Shown: positions 39,776-46,081 of the stretch, piece by piece
How the letters are laid out: every line of letters starts with the position of its first letter
Numbering within the stretch: the first letter of the stretch is position 1
Virus record (IMG/VR): IMGVR_UViG_3300033148_003679
Span: 20,324-84,323 of that record
DNA from: a virus
Reading direction: 5' to 3' (one strand)
DNA length: 64,000 bases
Notes under the pieces: generated by a model
What the model was told of the DNA's origin: nothing
Database searches by the model: none
The model's input: only the letters and a program-made list of their open reading frames with translations
Translations under genes and position numbers: made by a program

Positions 39776-40146
39776 AGATTAAAGAGGGATTAGACGCGGA
39801 TTGGCAACAATACGTTGAAGTTAATAGCGATCTTTATGGATCTGCTACTGTACAGTATGCTCAACGGTGGGCAGAACTGATGGAAGAACGAATGAGTGCC
39901 GGTGAATCCATCGCAGAGGGAATGGCTAAAGAAACTTCGCATGCGGCAGATACGGATGGGATTACAGTTTTTATGTATGGTGCCGCTGTAAGTATCTTGT
40001 CCCATTTCTGGGAGTACGGAGAAGAGTTGCGGCAATGGCATAACCTTTCCACTCAAATTGGTGATGAGGGCGAGAAAGCGAATGAAGATGGAGAGGTTTT
40101 GAATCCAGCGTTGTTAAGTTTTGGAAAGGCAAACGCGAGCAAGTAA
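39772..40146 (+). CDS. Paralogue of the late-arm gene at 52935
   Basis: 124 residues. MKIKEGLDADWQQYVEVNSD, RMSAGESIAEGMAKETSHAA and FWEYGEELRQWHNLSTQIGD are clearly related to the protein at 52935-53321 on the other strand (well over half identical by eye). The family (helical, with an EELRQWHN core) occurs in phage lysis/tail regions without assigned function. A copy in each arm implies duplication and inversion. Confidence 0.75.
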   Translation: MKIKEGLDADWQQYVEVNSDLYGSATVQYAQRWAELMEERMSAGESIAEGMAKETSHAADTDGITVFMYGAAVSILSHFWEYGEELRQWHNLSTQIGDEGEKANEDGEVLNPALLSFGKANASK

Positions 40147-40158
40147 GGAGATCGAGAA

Positions 40159-40716
40159 ATGAAGAAGTCGAAAGTTGTAGTGATAGGTGTTGCAGTTCTG
40201 GTTGGAGCGGTGCTTGGATTTGGCTGGGCGTGGCTGCCGGGCGGGTTGGAGTATCGGGCTGCCCAGGCGCAAGCCGAACCAGAGTTGCCGGCCAACACGA
40301 AACTGACAAGTCAGGCGGTCGATATTGTCGTTCGGGTCGCTGCCGATCTGTCAGCCCGATATGACGTCGATAAAGTCAACATCTATGTTCAGCCGCTCGG
40401 CGGCGACTGGGAACTGATATACACGGAAGAAAACGTGTTGCCAGGCGATGAGGTGCCGTTTACCGTCAATATGGCTGAAGGTACAGTCTGGTTGGTTGGC
40501 GCGACGTTGGTTGACCCCGCAGGCAAAGAAAGTGTGATGAAAGGTACATTGCGTTATCCCGGACAAGACGAGCCTCTGTACCTAGAATGGGACACGACTC
40601 CGCCGCCAGCACCTGATGTACTGTTACTTGGCTCGGCAGACGTGAACGGCGACAAGTTTGTGAACGCTATTGACATCCAGCTTGTAATCAACGCGGTATT
40701 GGGATACGTTGCGTAA
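40159..40716 (+). CDS. Secreted protein with a dockerin-like C-terminus
   Basis: 185 residues. Residues 6-25 are a signal peptide or anchor (VVVIGVAVLVGAVLGFGWAW) with a possible cleavage near QAQA (36-39). Residues 45-150 are a beta-sandwich-like domain. The C-terminus SADVNGDKFVNAIDIQLVIN plus AVLGYVA is one dockerin type I-like half: D.N.D.....DI with calcium ligands and the following helix. GC-rich codon use differs from the early arm, suggesting acquisition from a bacterium. It would be exported; target unknown. Confidence 0.65.
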   Translation: MKKSKVVVIGVAVLVGAVLGFGWAWLPGGLEYRAAQAQAEPELPANTKLTSQAVDIVVRVAADLSARYDVDKVNIYVQPLGGDWELIYTEENVLPGDEVPFTVNMAEGTVWLVGATLVDPAGKESVMKGTLRYPGQDEPLYLEWDTTPPPAPDVLLLGSADVNGDKFVNAIDIQLVINAVLGYVA

Positions 40717-40750
40717 AAGAATTTAAGAGAAGTGCGCGAAAGGAATAAAA

Positions 40751-40921
40751 ATGAAACCATATCTGTTGGACGATGAACCTGTAACATCAAATGAGCTTAT
40801 TGACGCTGCAAGGCGAATTGATCCCGTCTTCGGTCAAGATGGATTTCTAACAACTTCTGGTGCCGCACGCATACTTAGAAGTGCTGGCTATGAAGTAGAA
40901 GAAAACGAGAGGCACACATGA
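40751..40921 (+). CDS. Small hypothetical protein (56 aa)
   Basis: ATG 40751 after AAAGGAA; MKPYLLDDEPVTSNELIDAA with a short helix-turn-helix-like end (TTSGAARILRSAGYEVEE). Followed by a noncoding stretch with a dockerin remnant. Similar small proteins occur in phages; role unknown. Confidence 0.6.
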   Translation: MKPYLLDDEPVTSNELIDAARRIDPVFGQDGFLTTSGAARILRSAGYEVEENERHT

Positions 40922-40934
40922 ACGGAATAGACAC

Positions 40935-40996
40935 CGATAAACATAGCGGCGGTTGACATCCAACTCGTAATCAACGCTGCACTGGGGTACGCGTAA
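40935..40996 (+). pseudogene. Dockerin-end remnant 1
   Basis: After an in-frame stop, codons read TPINIAAVDIQLVINAALGY plus A-stop, matching the last helix of the dockerin gene (NAIDIQLVINAVLGYVA). No start codon or ribosome binding site precedes it. Part of the 40922-41092 gap. Confidence 0.6.
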
Positions 40997-41092
40997 ATAA
41001 TGATTCTGTTTTACGAACAATGGTGACCGGCTTCGCCAACTGACGTTCACATTAGACTGAACCCGTTGTTCGCGCATAAAAAGGAGAGACTC

Positions 41093-41572
41093 ATGATGCG
41101 GTATATCATAACGCAAGCGCATCTTGACGCTGCTCGAAACGCACATGCATGCGAGTCCAGGCTGAACCTATACCATGCTGGCGACAACCTGTTTGACAAA
41201 CTGACGTACGACGATGCGGTTTGGATTGAAGATAATTTGCCGGGCAATGCAAAATCGATATTGAATGCTTTCGGCGTACCGCTTTACGCTATGGCGCGCG
41301 ACGGCTGCGGCTACGGCCACGGTTACGGCTACGGCGACGGCAATGGCTATGGCTATGGTTACAGCTCCGGCGACGGTTACGGCTACGGCTATGGCTATGG
41401 CTACGGCGACGGCTCCGGCTCCGGCTCCGGCGACGGTTACGGCTACGGCTATGGCGACGGCTACAGCTCCGGTTCCGGCTTCGGTTCCGGCTTCGGCCAC
41501 GGCTCCGGCTCCGGCTACGGCTATGGCGACGGCTATGGCGACGGCTACGGCTATAGCTACTGCGACAATTAA
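41093..41572 (+). CDS. Gly/Tyr repeat protein 1
   Basis: About 159 residues; AAGGAG supports ATG 41093/41096. The first 75 residues are a folded domain (MRYIITQAHLDAARNAHACE, then LFDKLTYDDAVWIEDNLPGN) and the rest is a GYGYGDGSG low-complexity tract. The GGC-TAC/GAC/TCC hexamer repeat keeps all frames open: one alternative plus-strand frame reads as a Thr/Ala linker ending in the dockerin-like INIGFVINAVPGWV. Paralogue of 41974. Confidence 0.65.
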   Translation: MMRYIITQAHLDAARNAHACESRLNLYHAGDNLFDKLTYDDAVWIEDNLPGNAKSILNAFGVPLYAMARDGCGYGHGYGYGDGNGYGYGYSSGDGYGYGYGYGYGDGSGSGSGDGYGYGYGDGYSSGSGFGSGFGHGSGSGYGYGDGYGDGYGYSYCDN

Positions 41573-41612
41573 CATCGGGTTTGTGATCAACGCGGTGCCG
41601 GGATGGGTATAG
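41563..41612 (+). pseudogene. Dockerin-end remnant 2
   Basis: In the +1 frame relative to the Gly/Tyr gene, the DNA reads ATINIGFVINAVPGWV-stop, aligned with DIQLVINAVLGYVA of the dockerin gene. The identical phrase follows the second Gly/Tyr gene. Confidence 0.55.
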
Positions 41613-41671
41613 GCGACACGTTGGATGATAATGTTGTTGGACGAAACAAAACGAACATGAGGAGACAAACG

Positions 41672-41968
41672 ATGACTAACAAAAAGAGACATGTAATTGT
41701 GACCACAGACTCTAGCCGACGAGGGGTATTTTTCGGAACGCTCAAATCGGGTGATGTCGGTAGCCCGGTAGAGTTGACAGATGCTCGGATGATCGTCTAT
41801 TGGTCTGCCGCCACACATGGGGTACTTGGCTTGGCGGCGACAGGCCCGGCAGATGGGTCGAGAGTGGGGCCCAGTGTACCACAAATCCGGCTCGATGGTG
41901 TAACGGCGATCATCGAGTGTACACCAGAAGCTGTTGCACGATTTGCAAGCGGTGAACTCTGGAGTTGA
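41672..41968 (+). CDS. DUF6948-like conserved phage protein
   Basis: 98 residues, ATG 41672 with GAGGAG upstream. VIVTTDSSRRGVFFG, DARMIVYWSAATHGVLGLAA, and a C-terminal TAIIECTPEAVARF match the DUF6948-type phage family, usually located among small early genes. Function unknown. Confidence 0.7.
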   Translation: MTNKKRHVIVTTDSSRRGVFFGTLKSGDVGSPVELTDARMIVYWSAATHGVLGLAATGPADGSRVGPSVPQIRLDGVTAIIECTPEAVARFASGELWS

Positions 41969-41973
41969 AAACG

Positions 41974-42339
41974 ATGATGCGATACATCATAACGCAGGCG
42001 GATATTGACGCTGCCAGAACAGCACGTGCATGTGAAAATAGACTGAACCTATACCATGTTGGCGACGATCTGTTTGACAAGCTGACGTATACAGATGCAG
42101 TCTGGATCGAAGATAAATTGCCGGACAGTGCAAAAACGATATTGAATGCTTTTAGCGTACCGCTTTACGCTATGGCGCGCGACGGCTGCGGCGACGGCTT
42201 CGGCTACGGCGACGGCTCCGGCTTCGGCTTCGGCTATGGCTACAGCTCCGGTTCCGGCTTCGGCTCCGGCTTCGGCTACGGCTACAGCGACGGTTCTGGC
42301 GACGGCTTCGGCCACGGCTACGGCAGCGGCGACAATTAA
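41974..42339 (+). CDS. Gly/Tyr repeat protein 2
   Basis: About 121 residues. The N-terminal domain (MMRYIITQADIDAARTARAC) is near-identical to that of the gene at 41093, and the Gly/Phe/Tyr/Ser tract is shorter. Clearly a duplication that carried the trailing dockerin remnant with it. Start ATG 41974/41977. Confidence 0.65.
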   Translation: MMRYIITQADIDAARTARACENRLNLYHVGDDLFDKLTYTDAVWIEDKLPDSAKTILNAFSVPLYAMARDGCGDGFGYGDGSGFGFGYGYSSGSGFGSGFGYGYSDGSGDGFGHGYGSGDN

Positions 42340-42379
42340 CATCGGGTTTGTGATCAACGCGGTGCCGAGATGGGCATAG
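42330..42379 (+). pseudogene. Dockerin-end remnant 3
   Basis: Out of frame with the Gly/Tyr gene, the sequence reads ATINIGFVINAVPRWA-stop, a copy of remnant 2. Confidence 0.55.
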
Positions 42380-42393
42380 CATGAAAGGATGAA

Positions 42394-42648
42394 ATGATGG
42401 ATTGGGAATATATAAATACTTGGGTACGGGCGATGTCTCAAGAGTTCGGCGGCATTGTGTATGATAAAGAAGACGGAAACAGACGCCTTGATTGGGGGCA
42501 AGCATTATGTCGCCAAGTGTTCGGGATTGATTGGATGAACAATCCTGCATGGCGAGATGCTGACAATTCGCCGACAGTTCCCCTTGAGGTATGGAAAGCT
42601 GCGAAAAAATGGCGTCATGGCGATTGGCCTGAATGGGCAGAGGTATAA
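42394..42648 (+). CDS. Hypothetical protein (84 aa)
   Basis: ATG 42394/42397 follows GCATGAAAGGATGAAATG, the same leader phrase used after the palindromic elements downstream. Trp-rich (MDWEYINTWVRAMSQEFGGI, DWPEWAEV). Unknown function. Confidence 0.6.
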   Translation: MMDWEYINTWVRAMSQEFGGIVYDKEDGNRRLDWGQALCRQVFGIDWMNNPAWRDADNSPTVPLEVWKAAKKWRHGDWPEWAEV

Positions 42649-42666
42649 ACCAATGAAATAACTTTT

Positions 42667-42811
42667 GCAGCCAGCGGCGGCGCGATGGCGCGTCGGTAAG
42701 GGTATGCGCTCTTGCTATCAGGATTAGTGGTGCGACGACAGCCCATGTAAAGGTCGGAAAAGGCGTATACGTGAAGGGAAGTACGGTGGGGTAACCGTAC
42801 CTGCTGGCCGC
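42667..42811 (+). repeat. Palindromic cassette element 1
   Basis: 5' arm GCAGCCAGC (42667-42675) and 3' arm GCTGGCCGC (42803-42811), with one mismatch, enclose 127 bases containing an inner hairpin GTACGGT/ACCGTAC (42781-42800). It ends in GCGCATGAAAGGAAACGGATG, which supplies the ribosome binding site and start of the next gene. Confidence 0.65.
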
Positions 42812-42827
42812 GCATGAAAGGAAACGG

Positions 42828-43001
42828 ATGATGATACAGACATTGAACGGAGTTTTAATTCCCGAAACCATAGCTGAGGCAGAGTTTCTATATGATGGGA
42901 CAAACGATATTTCCGATCTCGACAATCCCGACAAGACATCTGCCGAGGCCGTAGCAAGACACCTTGCAGAACAAAAGGCAAAATACGGAATAAGAGACTG
43001 A
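42828..43001 (+). CDS. Small cassette protein (57 aa)
   Basis: ATG 42828 or 42831; MMIQTLNGVLIPETIAEAEF, ending AEAVARHLAEQKAKYGIRD. Starts right after element 1 and runs into element 2. Unknown function. Confidence 0.55.
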   Translation: MMIQTLNGVLIPETIAEAEFLYDGTNDISDLDNPDKTSAEAVARHLAEQKAKYGIRD

Positions 43002-43005
43002 CCAT

Positions 43006-43073
43006 GCGGCCAGCGGCGATCTGGCATGTAGCACAATTCTAGATCGATGCTTGGCCAGATTCCTGCTGGCCGC
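43006..43073 (+). repeat. Palindromic cassette element 2
   Basis: GCGGCCAGC (43006-43014) pairs perfectly with GCTGGCCGC (43065-43073); nested inside, ATCTGGC (43019-43025) pairs with GCCAGAT (43054-43060). It is preceded by ACTGACCAT and followed by GCATGAAAGGATGAGATGATG. Confidence 0.7.
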
Positions 43074-43088
43074 GCATGAAAGGATGAG

Positions 43089-43313
43089 ATGATGAGAAGA
43101 GATTTGATATTCAAAGTGCATGAGACTTGCCGAGATAAAAAATATCCAGGCGTAGCTGATCTTTTCGCTTTCAACGAAACTATTGATGCTGGGATTGGCA
43201 GTGCTTATACTTCAGTAACAATGGATCTTCTTGAAGATCTTGATACTGAACTTGCCACAAGAGTTATGGCTGGAGAGACAATAAGATGTCGATTGGAAAT
43301 TGTAACTGACTAA
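43089..43313 (+). CDS. Cassette protein (74 aa)
   Basis: ATG 43089/43092; MMRRDLIFKVHETCRDKKYP, ending CRLEIVTD. Its last codons (ATT-GTA-ACT-GAC) recur as a DNA fragment in front of element 4. Unknown function. Confidence 0.6.
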   Translation: MMRRDLIFKVHETCRDKKYPGVADLFAFNETIDAGIGSAYTSVTMDLLEDLDTELATRVMAGETIRCRLEIVTD

Positions 43314-43332
43314 CTTTTGCAGCCAGTGGCAA
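43309..43332 (+). repeat. Palindromic cassette element 3 (5' arm only)
   Basis: TAACTTTTGCAGCCAGTGGC matches the start of element 1 (TAACTTTTGCAGCCAGCGGC) but no 3' arm follows before the next gene. Apparently truncated. Confidence 0.55.
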
Positions 43333-43369
43333 CGTATAAACTCAACGCGGCAAAAGAGGGGTGTACAGA

Positions 43370-43642
43370 ATGAGAATAGCAACACTACCTAATTGCAGTG
43401 AATGTGGGCGATTTTGTATCCCACAAGATAGCGGCACAATGTATGGTAGTTATAATGATTATGAGCCGCCCGAAGATGTTCTGTTGTGCCCACGTTGTGC
43501 CGATAGAAAGATGGCAGAAGCGATAAGGGCCCCCGCAACAATCATAGTCGGGTGTTGGTGGAGGAAACCGGATTATGTATCTGTAGCAAAAAGTATTTTA
43601 CGCCACAGAAGGAAACATGGCAATGTTCAAGACCCTAAGTGA
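43370..43642 (+). CDS. Zinc-ribbon cassette protein
   Basis: 90 residues from ATG 43370 (AAAGAGGGG upstream). CSECGRFC...LLCPRCADRK is a zinc ribbon; WWRKPDYVSV follows. Unknown function. Confidence 0.6.
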   Translation: MRIATLPNCSECGRFCIPQDSGTMYGSYNDYEPPEDVLLCPRCADRKMAEAIRAPATIIVGCWWRKPDYVSVAKSILRHRRKHGNVQDPK

Positions 43643-43676
43643 TACGAAGTATATTGGTGTTGACCCGGGATTGTAA
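43617..43676 (+). pseudogene. RuvC-like stub truncated at a cassette element
   Basis: ATG 43617 (AGAAGGAAAC upstream) reads MAMFKTLSDTKYIGVDPGL-stop. YIGVDPGL is the first catalytic strand (DPG motif) of RuvC-type and related RNase H-fold resolvases. The frame stops within ATTGTAACTGACTGACC, a copy of the 3' end of the gene at 43089, immediately before element 4. It looks like a resolvase gene whose remainder was replaced by the element. Confidence 0.5.
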
Positions 43677-43688
43677 CTGACTGACCGT

Positions 43689-43804
43689 GCGGCCAGCGGC
43701 GGTGCTGTAGCGTCGGGTGGTTGGTGAGGTTGACGTTGTGGCTACAGGAACAGGCAACTCGCGGGTAAAGTGTAGGGCTGAGGTTACCCCTACCCGCTGG
43801 CCGC
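43689..43804 (+). repeat. Palindromic cassette element 4
   Basis: GCGGCCAGC (43689-43697) and GCTGGCCGC (43796-43804) pair perfectly. Inside, CTGTAGC/GCTACAG (43705-43747) and GGGTA/TACCC (43763-43795) form further hairpins. Ends in GCATGAAAGGGCATGAAATGATG. Confidence 0.7.
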
Positions 43805-43821
43805 GCATGAAAGGGCATGAA

Positions 43822-44043
43822 ATGATGACGACACGTTTCCAGTACATCCATTTCGTGAGAGTAGAACAGAAGAAAAAGACCTCGGTCTGGAGTTGTCGAA
43901 ACAATCAATCTGGCGTAGAGTTGGGAATGGTTAAATGGTATTCGGCCTGGCGGCGGTATTGCTATTTCCCGACTACACAGGGCATATATAGTGCTGGTTG
44001 CCTGAGAGATATTAGATTGTTTATGAGCGCATTAAGAGGCTAG
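43822..44043 (+). CDS. Conserved phage protein (73 aa)
   Basis: ATG 43822/43825; MMTTRFQYIHFVRVEQKKKT, LGMVKWYSAWRRYCYFPTTQ and CLRDIRLFMSAL match a small conserved phage protein (F..i......KT.vw......LG.IkWy..WR.Y.F.P). Role unknown. Confidence 0.7.
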   Translation: MMTTRFQYIHFVRVEQKKKTSVWSCRNNQSGVELGMVKWYSAWRRYCYFPTTQGIYSAGCLRDIRLFMSALRG

Positions 44044-44071
44044 AAACTAATGGAACAAAGGGATTGACCAT

Positions 44072-44100
44072 GCGGCCAGCGGCGACGCTGTATGAAAGGA
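44072..44100 (+). repeat. Palindromic cassette element 5 (3' arm missing)
   Basis: TTGACCATGCGGCCAGCGGC is present (core 44072-44080) but it passes directly into GACGCTGTATGAAAGGATG, without the GCTGGCCGC arm. A deleted version of the element. Confidence 0.55.
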
Positions 44101-44107
44101 TGGGATG

Positions 44108-44247
44108 ATGGATGAAGAAGAATGTGAACAATGTGGCAGAGACATGTCGAGTGTCAGGAATGTCACTGCGATTATTGTGAAAGATGTATTACATCGCACG
44201 GGTGTGACGTAGACAAGGATGGAGAGAAGCTGCCGACAGATGAGTAA
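44108..44247 (+). pseudogene. Frameshifted small zinc-finger gene
   Basis: From ATG 44108 the frame reads MDEEECEQCGRDM, then loses sense. Another plus-strand frame then reads HVECQECHCDYCERCITSHG, then CDVDKDGEKLPTDE-stop. Removing a two-base GA repeat at about 44139-44142 joins them into one 45-residue protein with CxxC, CxxCxC and CxxC sites. An independent 38-residue frame from ATG 44131 is an alternative. Confidence 0.5.
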
Positions 44248-44252
44248 AATGA

Positions 44253-44263
44253 ATAGCCGCGCA
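44253..44263 (+). repeat. Palindromic cassette element 6 (3' arm remnant)
   Basis: AGCCGCGCATGAAAGGGTGA repeats the 3' end of the elements without any 5' arm. It supplies the ribosome binding site of the gene at 44277. Confidence 0.45.
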
Positions 44264-44276
44264 TGAAAGGGTGACG

Positions 44277-44591
44277 ATGATGGGAGAACCCAAGATGACA
44301 GAATGCGGTATGTGTCTTGAGACGTACAGCGCCGACGAGATGACAACCCGATTCTTCTTTCACAAGGATAAACGGTATGAGATCGTCTTGTGCCTGGGAT
44401 GCTGTAAACACTGGGACTGGATGCCGGACGGGCAGATATACCGATGTATCGTATGCCGTCAGAATCGCTCTATACTCGACGACAAAGGTGTACCCATCAC
44501 AGCATACACATTGCCGCTCAATCGTGGCCCTGTGCCCATATCGGGTGCCCTGTGCGCGGAATGTTGCGAGGCTTGGGGGATCGAGGTGTGA
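44277..44591 (+). CDS. Zinc-ribbon protein, paralogue of 17236
   Basis: About 104 residues. ECGMCLETYSADEMTTRFFF, CLGCCKHWDW, YRCIVCRQN and GALCAECCEAW correspond module by module to the gene at 17236-17661 but without its acidic N-terminus. Start ATG 44277 or 44280. Function unknown. Confidence 0.7.
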   Translation: MMGEPKMTECGMCLETYSADEMTTRFFFHKDKRYEIVLCLGCCKHWDWMPDGQIYRCIVCRQNRSILDDKGVPITAYTLPLNRGPVPISGALCAECCEAWGIEV

Positions 44592-44657
44592 ATCATGGCT
44601 TGGCTATATATGCCGGAATTGGCAGACTCGAATTGAGAATAGAAAGGAGTAGCAGAT

Positions 44658-45410
44658 ATGGCTGAACATCCGATTCCATTTAACGGCAAGATGGTGCGAG
44701 CGATCCTTGCCGACGAAAAGACACAGACGCGGCAGGTTATCATGCCACAGCCGCCTGAATGGGTACACGAGCTTCGTGTTGGTGTAAGCGGTTTGTGGGT
44801 TGGTTTTGACAAGAACGGTCAAGAGCAAGGATATGAAGTACGTTGTCCTTACGGTGAGCCGGGCGACACGCTCTGGATAAAAGAGACATTTGCAATCAAA
44901 TATCGGTTGCCGTTGCCACCATCACTTGGAGACACATATGAAAGGTATGAACCGGATACGAGACATGGCGTTGTGTATAAAGCCGACGGGGTAAGCATTG
45001 ACAGTGAAGGTGGGGAAAAATGGACGCCTTCGATCCACATGCCGCGCTGGGCATCTCGGATCGATCTGGTCAAAACGGATGGCCGGGTTGAACGGGTACA
45101 GGAGATAAGCCGACGAGACGCGCTTGCAGAGGGCGTTCTCACGTGGCGCGACAGTATGACTTGGGAAGAGACAGTTGAGAAATATGGTGAAGCCCGAGCA
45201 TTAGCTCTTGTTGGCCATCCTGTTGAATGTTTTGCATATATGTGGAATTCGATCTACACAAAACCTCGTCCCCGAATCCGAGACGGCGCGATTGCGTTTT
45301 ACGAGAGTTTCCCTTGGGGCGGCGAGAAAAAGACTGGTGAATATCGCGGTAAACCGTGGCATATACAACCGAACCCCCTAGTCTGGGTAACAGAGTTTGA
45401 GCGGTTATGA
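44658..45410 (+). CDS. ASCH-like conserved phage protein
   Basis: 250 residues, ATG 44658 after AAAGGAG. MAEHPIPFNGKMVRAILADE, GDTLWIKETFA, IHMPRWASRIDLVKTDGRVE and EISRRDALAEGV are the hallmark phrases of a widespread ASCH/PUA-fold phage protein, thought to bind RNA or modified bases. It precedes DUF4031, MT-A70 and DUF5131 genes, a combination common in phages. Confidence 0.8.
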   Translation: MAEHPIPFNGKMVRAILADEKTQTRQVIMPQPPEWVHELRVGVSGLWVGFDKNGQEQGYEVRCPYGEPGDTLWIKETFAIKYRLPLPPSLGDTYERYEPDTRHGVVYKADGVSIDSEGGEKWTPSIHMPRWASRIDLVKTDGRVERVQEISRRDALAEGVLTWRDSMTWEETVEKYGEARALALVGHPVECFAYMWNSIYTKPRPRIRDGAIAFYESFPWGGEKKTGEYRGKPWHIQPNPLVWVTEFERL

Positions 45411-45422
45411 AAGGAGAAAGAC

Positions 45423-45614
45423 ATGGACGCAAAACTAGTAGCGGACTTAAGACGTGCCCGTGATGAGGTGGCAGACGCTTATGACAAAATCGCAGTTGCA
45501 TATAGGGCAGTGGGTCTTATATATCACGAAGCCGAAGCCGAGTATATGAGGGCCGAGAAGGAAAAACGCGATAGGACAAAGCAAGAAGAACGGCAGGGTT
45601 ATAACGATGGGTGA
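45423..45614 (+). CDS. Small coiled-coil protein
   Basis: 63 residues, GAAAGGAG before ATG 45423. Helical (MDAKLVADLRRARDEVADAY), ending QEERQGYNDG. The DNA of this end (GGGTTATAACGATGGGTGAA) recurs at two later gene junctions. Confidence 0.6.
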   Translation: MDAKLVADLRRARDEVADAYDKIAVAYRAVGLIYHEAEAEYMRAEKEKRDRTKQEERQGYNDG

Positions 45615-45888
45615 ACAAGACGATTTGGCTGAAGTGAAGGATGCAAGTCCTGTATTGCTCGACGAGCAAGGTCACTTGTGGTGCAAGGATGTAGGTACTC
45701 TACATGAATTCGCCAAAAAGCTGGGGATGAAAAACGAGTGGTTCCAAAAAGGCAGGCACCATTCAAATCGCCATTATGACGTGTGGGGATCAAAACGAGT
45801 AGCGGCGATTAAAGCTGGGGCTATGGTGATAACATCTCGTGAGCTTCTGCGGCGAATCAAAGAGGAGCGAGCCGATGGGCGAAAATGA
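45607..45888 (+). CDS. DUF4031-like protein
   Basis: 93 residues overlapping the previous gene. LHEFAKKLGMKNEWFQKGRH, HYDVWGSKRVAAIKAGAMVI match DUF4031 (HL.AD...LHAFA..LGL...WFQ....HYDL...KR..A...GA). Biochemical role unknown. Confidence 0.7.
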   Translation: MGEQDDLAEVKDASPVLLDEQGHLWCKDVGTLHEFAKKLGMKNEWFQKGRHHSNRHYDVWGSKRVAAIKAGAMVITSRELLRRIKEERADGRK

Positions 45889-46081
45889 AGAACAGCGATG
45901 TAAAAACTGTCGGTATTGGCGTTCTATGCCAAGCAGATACGAAGGTTTATGTCATCTATTGCCACCCGTTCAGGTATTGAGTAGTATTGGGCCGACAATG
46001 AGTTTCCCTGTAACTCACCCTGATGCTTGGTGTGGTCAATGGAATGCCCGGGGAGAGAAGGAGAAATGCGATGTTATATAA
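45875..46081 (+). CDS. Small zinc-binding protein
   Basis: 68 residues; ATG 45875 follows AGAGGAGCGAGCC. CKNCRYW...GLCHLLPP...DAWCGQW is the CxxCxxW...C......WCG.W pattern of small phage zinc proteins. Overlaps both neighbours. Confidence 0.7.
   Translation: MGENEEQRCKNCRYWRSMPSRYEGLCHLLPPVQVLSSIGPTMSFPVTHPDAWCGQWNARGEKEKCDVI

Noticed and set aside
41168-41884. Minus-strand Ala/Val-repeat frame over the Gly/Tyr gene
   Set aside because: Explained by the hexamer repeat being open in several frames; the plus-strand frame has a good ribosome binding site and a folded, duplicated N-terminal domain.
41093-42339. Gly/Tyr tracts considered as diversity-generating retroelement variable regions
   Set aside because: No reverse transcriptase or template repeat is present; the variation is in repeat count, not in adenines.
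42667-44263. Palindromic elements considered as true integron attC sites
   Set aside because: The arms lack GTTRRRY/RYYYAAC core sites and no integron integrase is in the window; they are reported as a separate, integron-like family.
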